DNA of 64,000 bases, from positions 62,001 to 126,000 of the forward strand of contig CAJULW010000014.1 in assembly GCA_910587515.1 (NCBI GenBank). The letters are read 5' to 3'. Below, piece by piece: positions 26,948 through 37,055 of the stretch. Every line of letters starts with the position of its first letter. Within the stretch, counting starts at the first letter, position 1. Under the pieces are notes generated by a model. That model was not told the DNA's origin. It searched no databases and saw only the letters and a program-made list of their open reading frames with translations. The DNA is from an uncultured Duncaniella sp. Its GTDB lineage: Bacteria; Bacteroidota; Bacteroidia; Bacteroidales; Muribaculaceae. The position numbers and the translations under genes were made by a program.

Positions 26948-29900
26948 ATGAAATATTCATCACTCACAGTTTCCTTATTGTGCATGGCCGTATGCAACGG
27001 CATCATCTATGCACAGGAAAGCGTATCGACAGACAGTGTCGAACAATCACAGGCCGCTGTCAGCAGAAATGGCCGGGTATACGGTACGGTAACCGACAAA
27101 AAAGGCCTGCCCATCATAGGTGCGACCGTAAAGATTATCGGAAACACCAACATCGCCACCGTGACTGATATCGACGGCAAATTCTCATTAAACGGTGTCG
27201 ATTCAAAATCAGTGATCCGAGTATCCTATATAGGATACAAGACAGTCGACATTCCTGTCAATGGAAAAAAGGAAGAATATTCTATAGTGATGAGAATAGA
27301 CAAGTCTATGCTTGACGAAGTGGTCGTTGTAGGCTATGCCTCTCAGAAAAAAGTCAATCTGACAGGCTCTGTGGCCTCCGTCAGTGCCGCCATGCTCGAA
27401 GATCGCCCGGTCACGAATATCACAGGCGCGCTTGCCGGACTGGCTCCGGGACTAACCGTCACCAATTCAGGCGGCAACACTCCGGGCTATGAGGCACAAA
27501 GCATACGAGTCCGCGGGCAAGGCACACTCAACGACGCTGCTCCACTTGTCGTAATCGACGGCATGACCGGGATAGCACTGAGCGACATCAATCCACAGGA
27601 CATCGAAAACATCTCTATCCTCAAGGACGCCGCATCATCCGCGATCTACGGCTCGCGCGCTGCCAACGGAGTGATTCTCGTAACAACCAAACAAGGCTCA
27701 GAGCGCGCCCCAAGAGTCACATATAGCGGCAACATCTCTTTCGAAACCGTGGCCAAACGTCTCAATCTGGTCACCGATTACGCTGACTTCATGGAGATAC
27801 AGAACGCAGGCCTCATTGCCAACGGACAAGCTCCGAGATTCTCTCAAGGCAAAATCGACGAATGGCGCAACGACGCTGGCCGCAACCCCACCATCTATCC
27901 CAACACCGACTGGCAAGACCACATCTACCGCAATCCATCCGTGGTACAAAATCATAACCTTTCTGTGACAGGAGGCTCAAAAACAATAAAATACAACCTC
28001 TCTTTGGGCTTTATCGACAACCCAGGCATGATCTATAATACAGACTACCGTCGCTACCAACTTCGCGCCAATATGGATATCGACATAAAACCATGGCTTA
28101 GCGTCGGAACCAATCTGTTCGGATATATCGACACAAACAATCCGTCATCGTCAAACGCTACCAACGGTGGTGATGTCATTTTCGGCTCGGGGGCGTTCAA
28201 CACGGTTCCAGGGATGACGCTCTATGACCCATCCACAGGCCTATACGGTGGCATACAAAATCCCGAGGAGGAAAACGTGAGCAACTTCAATCCCTATCGT
28301 CGCCAATGGTTTTATAAAAATGATTTCCCTATACGCACACGCCGTACCGTCACCAAACTATACGCCCGTCTACAGCCATTGAAAGGCCTGACTCTTCAGG
28401 GGGCTTTTTCTTACAATTACTGGGATCGAAACGAAGAATACCAACTGTGCGACCGAGACTTATACCGATTCACATTCGAGGGGCCCGTACTTATACGCGA
28501 AGGAGTGGTAAGAACCTATATCCGACGCTACAACTATCGCAACACATTCCGTTCATCAGAACTCACCGCCCGCTATGAACTGAAAACCGGACGATTTGAG
28601 GCGTCTGTGCTCGCAGGCATGAGCCAGGAATACAACAAAAGCGAGAACGAAGGATTCACAAAATACGATCTTATCGACGACGCGTTGACATCCATCGACG
28701 GTGGTGCGACAAACGGTCCGATAAGCGGCAACTATACGGAATGGGCCATGCGCTCATACTTCGGCCGAGTGAATCTGAATTGGGATGACAAATATATGCT
28801 CGAAGCCAACTTGCGTGCCGACGGGTCGTCAAAATTCTCTCCGGACAAAAGGTGGGGATATTTTCCCTCCGTATCAGCTGGTTGGAGGATGTCTGAAGAA
28901 AACTTCCTGAAGCAATCGGCTCCATGGCTGAGTCTGTTGAAACTGCGCGCCTCATACGGCTCGCTCGGCAACAACGCCACCACAAGCTACTACATGTATC
29001 AGTCTCTGTTCTCTACCGCGAACTATATACTGAACGGAACAATTGTCGGAGGCTTCGCACAGACAGTGCTGTCCAATCCGGAACTGACCTGGGAGAAAAC
29101 TTATATGACCAACATCGGAATCGACTACGCTTTTTTCAACCATCGGCTAAGCGGTTCGATCGATCTTTACGACAAAAATACTAAAGGCATACTCGTCTCT
29201 CTTCCAGCGTCACTCGAACACGGGACAAGCCTGGTTCCAAACCAAAACGCAGGAGAAGTAAACAACCGGGGATTCGAATTTGACGTCAACTGGAATGACA
29301 ATATCGGCAAAGTAGCCTATTTCGTAGGCTTCAATATGGGATTTGTCAGAAACAAAGTGACAAAATTTCAAGGAGACGTCTCTTCCATCAACGGGGTCTA
29401 CAAAACCCAGGAAGGAAAGCCTATCAACCAGATTTATGTAATGAGCGTTGACCGTATCGTGCGCGATCAGACCGATCTGGACTATGTGCAATCCCTCGTC
29501 GACAAAAATCCCGACTATTTCGCGACATACCAGCGACCGGAATTAGGCGACTTTCTCTATGCCGATACAAACCACGACGGCAAACTCGATTCCAACGACC
29601 GTATAGAGATCGGCTACGGTTCACTTCCACGACTGACTTTCGGGGCAAATCTCGGAGCGAGCTGGAACGGATTTGATTTCAGTATGCTTTTCCAAGGAGT
29701 CGGTGACAATCCCGTCTACTACAACAACCAAGCATTCCGCTTCGTCACAGTCATGGGTCAATCGCTCAATAAGGACATCACCGACAACGCTTGGACCCCC
29801 GAAAACCCATACCATTCCAAATACCCGATACTGCGCAACAATTCGAACGGGAAAAACAATATCGCAAGCGACGCTTTTGTCCACAACGCATCCTACATCC

Positions 29901-30100
29901 GTTGCAAAAACCTACAATTCGGCTATACCGTGCCGAGAAAAGTCACCCGTAAGTTTTTTGTGGAAAACCTAAAGGTCTACGTCAGTCTTGACAACCTCTT
30001 TACCATCACTGATTTCCCCGGGCTTGATCCGGAAGTCGCCGCCGGAGTCGGCTATCCGGCCGTACGCCAATACTCCTTTGGACTAAACGTATCGTTCTGA
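26948..30100 (+). CDS. SusC-like TonB-linked outer-membrane transporter
   Basis: 1050 residues. Signal peptide (cut near IIYAQE), a carboxypeptidase-like beta domain (about 45-125, GTVTDKKGLPIIGATVKIIG), the TonB plug (about 135-260, including VVVGYASQKKVNLTGSV and SIYGSRAANGVILVTTK) and a long barrel ending VRQYSFGLNVSF. It imports a ligand captured by the paired SusD lipoprotein, powered by TonB. No N-terminal anti-sigma-binding extension is evident, which agrees with control by the LytTR system next door. The substrate cannot be told. Confidence 0.96.
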   Translation: MKYSSLTVSLLCMAVCNGIIYAQESVSTDSVEQSQAAVSRNGRVYGTVTDKKGLPIIGATVKIIGNTNIATVTDIDGKFSLNGVDSKSVIRVSYIGYKTVDIPVNGKKEEYSIVMRIDKSMLDEVVVVGYASQKKVNLTGSVASVSAAMLEDRPVTNITGALAGLAPGLTVTNSGGNTPGYEAQSIRVRGQGTLNDAAPLVVIDGMTGIALSDINPQDIENISILKDAASSAIYGSRAANGVILVTTKQGSERAPRVTYSGNISFETVAKRLNLVTDYADFMEIQNAGLIANGQAPRFSQGKIDEWRNDAGRNPTIYPNTDWQDHIYRNPSVVQNHNLSVTGGSKTIKYNLSLGFIDNPGMIYNTDYRRYQLRANMDIDIKPWLSVGTNLFGYIDTNNPSSSNATNGGDVIFGSGAFNTVPGMTLYDPSTGLYGGIQNPEEENVSNFNPYRRQWFYKNDFPIRTRRTVTKLYARLQPLKGLTLQGAFSYNYWDRNEEYQLCDRDLYRFTFEGPVLIREGVVRTYIRRYNYRNTFRSSELTARYELKTGRFEASVLAGMSQEYNKSENEGFTKYDLIDDALTSIDGGATNGPISGNYTEWAMRSYFGRVNLNWDDKYMLEANLRADGSSKFSPDKRWGYFPSVSAGWRMSEENFLKQSAPWLSLLKLRASYGSLGNNATTSYYMYQSLFSTANYILNGTIVGGFAQTVLSNPELTWEKTYMTNIGIDYAFFNHRLSGSIDLYDKNTKGILVSLPASLEHGTSLVPNQNAGEVNNRGFEFDVNWNDNIGKVAYFVGFNMGFVRNKVTKFQGDVSSINGVYKTQEGKPINQIYVMSVDRIVRDQTDLDYVQSLVDKNPDYFATYQRPELGDFLYADTNHDGKLDSNDRIEIGYGSLPRLTFGANLGASWNGFDFSMLFQGVGDNPVYYNNQAFRFVTVMGQSLNKDITDNAWTPENPYHSKYPILRNNSNGKNNIASDAFVHNASYIRCKNLQFGYTVPRKVTRKFFVENLKVYVSLDNLFTITDFPGLDPEVAAGVGYPAVRQYSFGLNVSF

Positions 30101-30140
30101 AAATCCATTTTTCCAAAATCGAATTCACAATCACGACAAT

Positions 30141-31877
30141 ATGAATATATTCCGCATAACAGTATTGACAGTATCCATCGCCATCCTAAGCGGATGCGAG
30201 AGCCTCGATCTCAATCCGTCCGATCAGATGTCCGGGCCGAATTTCTGGAAAACCGAAGAGCACGCCAGACAGGCCGCCATAGGAATGTATGCCGCAATGA
30301 AGGAACCGTGGTGTTTCGGCATGGAGTTTACCTTCGACATGTGCAGCGACATAGCCAACGGCTCCTCTCCATGGGCCGATATATCGGGAGGCTCCTCGTT
30401 CGCATCAGGAAGCGCGGGCGTGCAAAACCACTGGCAATACCTCTATGAGCTCGTACACCGCACCAACACGGTCATCCGCAATGTAGCAAAAATGCCGATA
30501 AGCCCCGAGACAATCGACCGGGTCACAGGCGAGGCAAAATTTCTGCGGGCCATGGCCTATTTCCGTATGCTCAACTGTTGGGGCGGAGTACCCTATTATG
30601 ACGAGAATTGCGACATAAACCAGGAGTTTGCAAACCTCAATGCCCCGCGCAGTTCGGCCGAAGATATACGTAAACATCTAATGGACGATCTTAAAGAGGC
30701 AATCGACAAGCTCCCTGTAAAATGGGATGACGCTGATCTTGGGCGCGCAACCAAAGGCGCGGCCTACGCCCTCAGGGGCAAGGTATATCTGTTCAACCGA
30801 CAATGGACGGAAGCGATTTCGGACTTCGAAGAGATTGTCTACAACCGCAGCAACCACTATGGATATTCGCTGCATCCCGATTACAATGAGCTTTTCCGTA
30901 TCTACAACGGAAAACGAAGCGATGAGATGATATTCTCTATACAGTCGATCGACGGAAATACAGCAGGCCACGCGCTTGACATCGTTTCATATTTCGGCAA
31001 TAAATCAACCATGAGACTTATTGCCGGCAACAAGATCGTACCGTCAACAACTCTTGTGGACATGTATGAAAACCTTGACGGAACCCCGTTCAATTGGGAA
31101 GATCACTTCCCGGGATTTACAGACGGAGGACCGGACATGCGTCGACGCTACCTGAGCGTAGCCATAGACCAAGGAAGCACAGTCGTGACAAGCACACTCG
31201 AATGTGACACGACCAAAGTCATGGACGCCTATCGACATCGCGATCCACGGCTCTGCCTCAACGTTATCACACCGTACTCACATTATCTCGGGACCGATGC
31301 CGGATCGAAACCTATGGACAAACAGTTTGTACTCGCCGACCCGACCAAAGGGGGCTCCCCGATGGAAGCCATGGCCTTCATTCGAAACTCCGAAGGATGG
31401 AATTCTTATTTCTGGCGCAAGTGGATACCCACAGGAAATCTCGACGGTTATTGGGGAGAGTACAACCGTACGCCCTTCGAATTTCCCCTCATCCGTCTCG
31501 GTGATGTCATTTTAATGCTCGCGGAAGCCTACAACGAGACGGAACAAACAGACAAAGCGATCATCGAACTCAACAAAATCCGAAGCAGGGTCGGAATGCC
31601 GGAACTTGGTTCAGGACCGGAATGGCTTGACGTAAACGGCAAAGACGACATGGCCGCACGCATAAGAAAAGAACGCGCCTGCGAACTTGCCGGAGAAGGA
31701 CAACGCTATTGGGATCTGCGTCGCTGGGGACTGCTTAAAGAATCAGTCAAAAATGCTACCGACATTTTTGGAGACCTTATGTATACCCGTACCTACCAGC
31801 CGCGCCACGAACTTTGGCCGATACCGCTCGTAGAACTTGACCGCAACACAAATCTCCAACAAAATCCGAGTTGGTGA
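30141..31877 (+). CDS. SusD/RagB-like surface lipoprotein
   Basis: 578 residues with a lipoprotein signal (AILSGCESLDLNPSD) and SusD motifs: FWKTEEHARQAAIGMY, FLRAMAYFRMLNCWGGVPYYD (N-terminal TPR-like region) and the C-terminal RKERACELAGEGQRYWDLRRWG, ending AELWPIP-like (HELWPIPLVELDRN). It should bind the ligand over the SusC pore. 40 bp after susC. No glycoside hydrolase, peptidase or sulfatase follows, so the cargo may need no surface processing or its enzymes lie elsewhere. Confidence 0.96.
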   Translation: MNIFRITVLTVSIAILSGCESLDLNPSDQMSGPNFWKTEEHARQAAIGMYAAMKEPWCFGMEFTFDMCSDIANGSSPWADISGGSSFASGSAGVQNHWQYLYELVHRTNTVIRNVAKMPISPETIDRVTGEAKFLRAMAYFRMLNCWGGVPYYDENCDINQEFANLNAPRSSAEDIRKHLMDDLKEAIDKLPVKWDDADLGRATKGAAYALRGKVYLFNRQWTEAISDFEEIVYNRSNHYGYSLHPDYNELFRIYNGKRSDEMIFSIQSIDGNTAGHALDIVSYFGNKSTMRLIAGNKIVPSTTLVDMYENLDGTPFNWEDHFPGFTDGGPDMRRRYLSVAIDQGSTVVTSTLECDTTKVMDAYRHRDPRLCLNVITPYSHYLGTDAGSKPMDKQFVLADPTKGGSPMEAMAFIRNSEGWNSYFWRKWIPTGNLDGYWGEYNRTPFEFPLIRLGDVILMLAEAYNETEQTDKAIIELNKIRSRVGMPELGSGPEWLDVNGKDDMAARIRKERACELAGEGQRYWDLRRWGLLKESVKNATDIFGDLMYTRTYQPRHELWPIPLVELDRNTNLQQNPSW

Positions 31878-32000
31878 TAACCGCTCATTCTTCAAAAAAG
31901 GCAAAGAGAACATACATGAATACCACTTCAAAATTCGGTGTGTATCGACCATGATTAGCAAAAATGTTCACCTGTAGTTCTACAATTCGGGAATTATCGC

Positions 32001-32008
32001 TAACTTTG
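32001..32008 (+). promoter_or_regulatory. Promoter -7 box of the exonuclease gene
   Basis: TAACTTTG at 32001-32008, 24 bp before the ATG at 32033. It excludes the longer in-frame start at 31964. The -33 element is weak. Confidence 0.65.
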
Positions 32009-32032
32009 CCTATCGAAAGAGAGGGTCACCAG

Positions 32033-32689
32033 ATGGACATCAACCAATTCAGCATCTCAATATCCAAAGAACAGCTGTCGGCTCTGCCGACAGTAGAGTT
32101 TCCAGGCGCCATTACGGTGCTTGAAACCATCCCGGATGCGTTGGAGGCCCTTCAATATCTGCGCACATGTCGGACAGTGGGTTTCGACACAGAAACAAAA
32201 CCGAATTTCCGAAAAGGCCAGACCAACACCGTATCACTCATACAGATATCGACTCTTGATCATTCTTATCTGTTTCGCCTCAACAAACTCGGTTTTTTTC
32301 AGGAACTACGCGATTTCATGGAGTCAGACGATGTGGTGAAAGTCGGTTTGTCGCTACGCGACGACTTCCATGTGCTTCACAGGATAGCAGCTTTCGATCC
32401 CCACAATTTCATTGATCTGCAAAACGTCGTAAAGACATTTCATATCTCAGATTCAAGCCTTCAGAAGATATATGGCATAATTTTCAACGGCCGCATATCA
32501 AAAAGCCAAAGACTCAGCAACTGGGAGGCCTCACAACTAAGTCCAGGACAGATGGTTTATGCATCAATCGACGCATGGGCCTGTCTCCGTATATACAACC
32601 ATCTTATGGCCGGGTGCTTCAACCCATCCGAATCGGCTTATATACTCCCATTGGAAACAGAAAGTCCGAAGCCCGACTGCGAACAATAA
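32033..32689 (+). CDS. DEDD-family 3'-5' exonuclease (RNase D-like)
   Basis: 218 residues forming one exonuclease domain. Motif I is FDTETKPNF (Asp and Glu metal ligands), motif II lies in GLSLRDDFHVL, motif III in YASIDAWACLRIYN. It could act on RNA or DNA ends; it lacks the HRDC domains of full RNase D. The start at 32033 follows from the -7 box at 32001-32008. It is followed after 2 bp by a small membrane protein, a coupled pair. Confidence 0.9.
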   Translation: MDINQFSISISKEQLSALPTVEFPGAITVLETIPDALEALQYLRTCRTVGFDTETKPNFRKGQTNTVSLIQISTLDHSYLFRLNKLGFFQELRDFMESDDVVKVGLSLRDDFHVLHRIAAFDPHNFIDLQNVVKTFHISDSSLQKIYGIIFNGRISKSQRLSNWEASQLSPGQMVYASIDAWACLRIYNHLMAGCFNPSESAYILPLETESPKPDCEQ

Positions 32690-32691
32690 CG

Positions 32692-32880
32692 ATGAAAATC
32701 AGACGCTCGACAACAATACCGCTTATTCTCCTCGTATATCTCGGAGTAATGAGCTACATAGGTTACCCCGAATTCCAACAGGGTCACTATCTTTTCTATT
32801 TCGGTGTGATCGGACTGACTCTCGCCATCATTTTATTGCTTCGCATATTTTTGAAAAAACGCGAACGTTACAAGCCCTGA
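32692..32880 (+). CDS. Small two-helix membrane protein
   Basis: 62 residues starting at the ATG 2 bp after the exonuclease stop. Two hydrophobic helices (about 9-24 and 33-52) joined by a short polar loop (YPEFQQGH), with a basic tail (LKKRERYKP). No family recognised. A longer in-frame reading upstream would lie inside the exonuclease gene and is not used. Tight spacing supports it as a real gene. Confidence 0.75.
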   Translation: MKIRRSTTIPLILLVYLGVMSYIGYPEFQQGHYLFYFGVIGLTLAIILLLRIFLKKRERYKP

Positions 32881-32947
32881 AATCCGTCTTAGATAACACG
32901 TGACTGTTCAACCCTACACCATAAATTAACACCAGAATACACTTACG

Positions 32948-33733
32948 ATGCAGATAAGAATACCACGCGAAATCACCGAGGCAGCGACAAACACCGGAGC
33001 CGCAAAAGCCGCTCTCACACTCAACGATACTCCCCGACTTTTCACAGCCGCCTGTCTCGCAGGCGCATATATCTCGCTTGGAGGGATACTGTCACTGATA
33101 GTCGGATTCGGGTTTCCGGGCATTACGGCAGGCAATCCGTCGTTACAGAAACTTTTAAGCGGATGCATGTTTCCGATAGGACTCATACTTGTGGTCGTAC
33201 TCGGTGCGGAACTTTTTACAGGCAACAACGCGCTTCTCGTACCATCATACATGAAACAGCGCCACAGCTTTGGAACCATGTTACGCAACTGGGCCGTTGT
33301 CTATGCCGGCAACTTCGCGGGTGCGATGATTTTTACCTACCTGATGGTATATCTATGCGGACTCACGTCTTCCGAACCGTACAAAAGCGCGATCACCGGA
33401 ATAGCCACGGCCAAAGTCTCAATGCCATGGCTGACAGTAATGCTCAAAGGCATCGGAGCCAATTGGTGTGTATGTCTCGCAGTATGGCTTGCACTGTCTG
33501 GAAAAACATTTTTCGAAAAGGCTTTCGGCTGCTGGATTCCAGTAATGGCGTTCGTCGCACTCGGTTATGAACACTCGATAGCAAATATGTTTTTTATACC
33601 CCTCGGCATAATGGAGGGAGCGGATATCGGAATAATGGAGGCGATCTTCACAAATATCATACCGGCGACAATAGGAAACATAATCGGTGGCTCACTCCTT
33701 GTCGGAGCCGTATACGGTTATCTACATAAGTAA
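32948..33733 (+). CDS. Formate/nitrite transporter family channel (FocA/NirC)
   Basis: 261 residues with six membrane helices and family motifs: AYISLGGILSLIVG near the first helix and GAELFTGNN in helix 2; GIGANWCVCLAVWLALS follows the LKGI segment typical of helix 4. Members move formate, nitrite or hydrosulfide in pentamers. In a fermenting gut anaerobe formate is most likely, but no adjacent enzyme settles it. Followed by a hairpin at 33790-33825. Confidence 0.93.
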   Translation: MQIRIPREITEAATNTGAAKAALTLNDTPRLFTAACLAGAYISLGGILSLIVGFGFPGITAGNPSLQKLLSGCMFPIGLILVVVLGAELFTGNNALLVPSYMKQRHSFGTMLRNWAVVYAGNFAGAMIFTYLMVYLCGLTSSEPYKSAITGIATAKVSMPWLTVMLKGIGANWCVCLAVWLALSGKTFFEKAFGCWIPVMAFVALGYEHSIANMFFIPLGIMEGADIGIMEAIFTNIIPATIGNIIGGSLLVGAVYGYLHK

Positions 33734-33789
33734 GCACCTCTCTGAAAATATTTTTATCAATACGACTTAAACTCATTCAATAAAGGCTC

Positions 33790-33825
33790 AAAATCCCGTG
33801 ATCACTATGTGATTTGCGGGATTTT
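33790..33825 (+). terminator. Terminator of the FocA/NirC-like gene
   Basis: Inverted repeat AAAATCCCG / CGGGATTTT with an inner ATCAC/GTGAT stem. The 3' arm itself supplies the T-run. polA has only a poor box (TAACTTTA) just downstream. Confidence 0.75.
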
Positions 33826-33866
33826 GGCTAACTTTACAGCTCTAACCGTATACAGAACCATCATAT

Positions 33867-36650
33867 ATGGATAACCGACTATTCCTGCTTGACGCATACG
33901 CCCTGATTTACCGCGCATATTACGCCCTTATACGCTCTCCGCGCTTCACCGGAGCAGGTTTCAATACTTCAGCCATATTCGGATTCTGCAATACGCTCGA
34001 CGACGTGTTGCGCAAAGAGAATCCGTCACATATAGCAGTCTGTTTCGACCCGCCGGGAGGCCACACTTTCCGCCATGAGGAGTATCCCGAATATAAGGCG
34101 CAACGCGACAAACAACCGGAAGACATCACGGCATCCATCCCATATATCAAACGCATACTCGACGCATATCGCATACCGGTCATCGAGGTCGCAGGCTACG
34201 AAGCTGACGACGTGATAGGGACTATAGCCTTCAAAGCCGCAGACAACGGATTTGATACATACATGATGACCCCCGACAAGGACTATGGACAACTCGTCAG
34301 CGACCATATATTCATGTACCGCCCATCGTTGCGAGGCGAAGGATTCGAAGTACGTGATACGGCACGTGTATGCGAAAAATACGGAATCTCATCCCCACGG
34401 CAGGTCATAGACCTTCTCGCTCTCGAAGGAGACAGTTCAGACAACATTCCCGGATGTCCCGGTGTCGGGGAAAAGACAGCGCGGTCACTCATTGAAACAT
34501 GGGGATCGGTGGAAAACCTGCTCGACAACACCGACAAACTCAAAGGCGCGCTACAGAAAAGAGTTATCGAAAACGCAGATAAGATCAGAATGTCCAAACG
34601 CCTTGCGACGATCATGACCGATATTCCTATCGACATAGATCTCGATTCCTTCAAACGGAGTCCGATCGATATCGATGCTCTTATGGCGATATATACCGAA
34701 CTTGAATTCAGGACTCTGATAGCCAAACTCAAATCATTGAAAAAAACATCTGAATTTAACGAAGACAAAACCGGTAACGAAAACAATGTCCCGCAACCCG
34801 ACAATTCCGGAATGGGATCGTTGTTCGATATAAATACAGACAGCACTGATACGGAATTAAAAAACGCATGTGAAAATCACGATTATACCGTTCTGTCCAC
34901 ACCCGAAGACACAGCCGCCATCATAAAGAGACTCACAAAATCGGAGGCTATCGGTATATCCGTCTATGCCATCGGTGAAGAAGCCATGAACACGAAGATC
35001 GAGGGAATAGCTCTCGCCGAAAAAGAATGCAAAGCTTTTTACATTCCACTCAGCAATCGCGATACCGAACTGCGCAACGATTTACTGTCCGTGATAAAGC
35101 CTATATTTTCAGCACGGACCATTCTTGTAAGCCACGATCTGAAACGCGACTATCTACTGTTGAAAAATGAAGGTATAGCCTTTAACGCCCCTTACTTCGA
35201 CACTTCGGTCTCACACTACCTGATCGACCCGGAGATGAAGCATAACCTTCGTTTTGTCGCAGCCAGATATCTCCACATAGAACTTTCAGAGACATCGGCC
35301 ACCAAAGCATCACATCCGAACGCTCCCCTATCGGAAACGGAAGCAGTGATGCGCTATTGCGAAGAAGCGGATATCGCCCTCCGACTCCGCAAGCCATTGA
35401 ACGACGAGATAAGCGCCCGCGACATGAGCGACCTCCTTTCAAATGTCGAATTTCCTCTCATAAAAGTTCTTGCGGAAATGGAATTTACGGGTGTCCGCAT
35501 AGATACCGAGGTGCTCCACGACCTATCATCACGACTGAAGGAACGGTTGAAAGGAATGGAGGAAGAAGCATACGAGATGGCCGGTGGCCCATTCAACATC
35601 GCATCCCCGGCACAAGTAGGAATGGTTCTTTTCGACAGACTTAAGATCGATCCTAAAGCCAAAAAGACAGCCCGTGGCTCTTATTCCACCACAGAACAGA
35701 TCCTTGAAAAATATGCCTCCAAAATACCGTTGGTCAGTCAGATCTTAAAGATCAGACGTTTAAGAAAACTCATCACGACATATCTTGACGCCCTGCCCGC
35801 AATGGTCAATCCGTTGACAGGCAAGATACATACGTCCTACAACCAAACGATCACTGCTACCGGACGCATATCCTCGGCCAATCCGAACCTTCAGAACATC
35901 CCCATACGCACGGACGACGGACGCGAAATCCGGCGCGCATTCATCGCAGATCCCGGCGACCTCATAATGAGCGCAGACTATTCGCAAATCGAACTCCGTC
36001 TTATAGCAGATCTTTCGTCGGACAAGGATATGATTGACGGATTCCTATCCGGTGACGACATACATCGCATCACGGCATCCAAGATCTATAACATACCTCT
36101 TTCGGAGGTCACCGACGATCAACGTCGGCACGCCAAGACTGCCAATTTCGGAATCGTATATGGAATCTCGGCTTTCGGCCTATCGGAACGCCTCGGAATA
36201 GCCCGTGCCGAGGCGAAAAAACTTATTGACGGATATTTCGCCACATATCCCCATATACGCGACTATCTGTCCAAAGCCATAGAGACAGCGCGAGCACTGG
36301 GATATGTAAGCACCAAAATGGGACGTCGACGCTACCTTCCGGAAATCAACTCCCGCAACGCGGTCGTTCGCGGATATGCCGAGCGAAACGCCATCAACGC
36401 TCCGATACAAGGATCGGCGGCCGATATAATCAAGGTGGCGATGATCAATATCCACAACGAGATGGAACGTCGCGGACTGCGGTCGCGAATGATCATGCAG
36501 GTTCACGATGAACTGGTTTTCAATATCCACCCATCAGAACTCGAAGAGATGAGCCGGCTCGTCACCACCTCCATGGAAAACGCTTATCACGGAGTCGTGC
36601 CGCTCACCGTATCGTCCGGAGTGGCAGACAACTGGCTTGAAGCTCATTGA
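33867..36650 (+). CDS. polA: DNA polymerase I
   Basis: 927 residues. The 5'-3' exonuclease domain (about 1-290) keeps its acidic motifs (YEADDVIGT, TPDKDYGQLV, LEGDSSDNIPG). The polymerase domain (about 520-927) has motif A SADYSQIELRL, motif B KTANFGIVYGIS and motif C QVHDELVF. The middle 3'-5' exonuclease domain (about 335-515) is degenerate: where E. coli has FDTET, this protein has ISVYA (364-368), losing both metal-binding acids. So repair and Okazaki-fragment roles are expected, but proofreading is doubtful. Confidence 0.97.
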   Translation: MDNRLFLLDAYALIYRAYYALIRSPRFTGAGFNTSAIFGFCNTLDDVLRKENPSHIAVCFDPPGGHTFRHEEYPEYKAQRDKQPEDITASIPYIKRILDAYRIPVIEVAGYEADDVIGTIAFKAADNGFDTYMMTPDKDYGQLVSDHIFMYRPSLRGEGFEVRDTARVCEKYGISSPRQVIDLLALEGDSSDNIPGCPGVGEKTARSLIETWGSVENLLDNTDKLKGALQKRVIENADKIRMSKRLATIMTDIPIDIDLDSFKRSPIDIDALMAIYTELEFRTLIAKLKSLKKTSEFNEDKTGNENNVPQPDNSGMGSLFDINTDSTDTELKNACENHDYTVLSTPEDTAAIIKRLTKSEAIGISVYAIGEEAMNTKIEGIALAEKECKAFYIPLSNRDTELRNDLLSVIKPIFSARTILVSHDLKRDYLLLKNEGIAFNAPYFDTSVSHYLIDPEMKHNLRFVAARYLHIELSETSATKASHPNAPLSETEAVMRYCEEADIALRLRKPLNDEISARDMSDLLSNVEFPLIKVLAEMEFTGVRIDTEVLHDLSSRLKERLKGMEEEAYEMAGGPFNIASPAQVGMVLFDRLKIDPKAKKTARGSYSTTEQILEKYASKIPLVSQILKIRRLRKLITTYLDALPAMVNPLTGKIHTSYNQTITATGRISSANPNLQNIPIRTDDGREIRRAFIADPGDLIMSADYSQIELRLIADLSSDKDMIDGFLSGDDIHRITASKIYNIPLSEVTDDQRRHAKTANFGIVYGISAFGLSERLGIARAEAKKLIDGYFATYPHIRDYLSKAIETARALGYVSTKMGRRRYLPEINSRNAVVRGYAERNAINAPIQGSAADIIKVAMINIHNEMERRGLRSRMIMQVHDELVFNIHPSELEEMSRLVTTSMENAYHGVVPLTVSSGVADNWLEAH

Positions 36651-36684
36651 TAAATCAAACCCGAATTCATAATCGCAAACAATA

Positions 36685-37005
36685 ATGACACCCGAAGAAA
36701 AACTCAAGATAGAAGAACGCATCGTCACTATGCTGAAAACGGTCTATGATCCGGAAATTCCAGTAGACATATATAATCTCGGACTCATCTACGGAATAGA
36801 TCTCGCTGATGACGGCAATCTTAAAATAGACATGACACTCACCGCCCCGAACTGTCCGGCGGCCGATTTTCTGGTGGATGACGCCCGAATAAAACTCGAA
36901 AGCATAGAAGGCATCAAAAATGTAGACATACGCATCGTCTTCGAACCTGAATGGACAAAAGATATGATGACTGAAGAAGCGAAACTCGATCTCGGTTTCC
37001 TCTGA
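36685..37005 (+). CDS. MIP18/DUF59-family Fe-S assembly factor (SufT-like)
   Basis: 106 residues, a single DUF59 domain: VYDPEIPVDIYNLGLIYGI followed by MTLTAPNCPAADFL, which contains the conserved cysteine. Such proteins help mature iron-sulfur proteins. No suf genes lie next to it. It is 34 bp after polA and 50 bp before lpxH, so the three are probably co-transcribed. Confidence 0.92.
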   Translation: MTPEEKLKIEERIVTMLKTVYDPEIPVDIYNLGLIYGIDLADDGNLKIDMTLTAPNCPAADFLVDDARIKLESIEGIKNVDIRIVFEPEWTKDMMTEEAKLDLGFL

Positions 37006-37055
37006 TATCCGGCATCGCCCCTCCTGACGCGCGCATAACATCCGTACACAAAATA

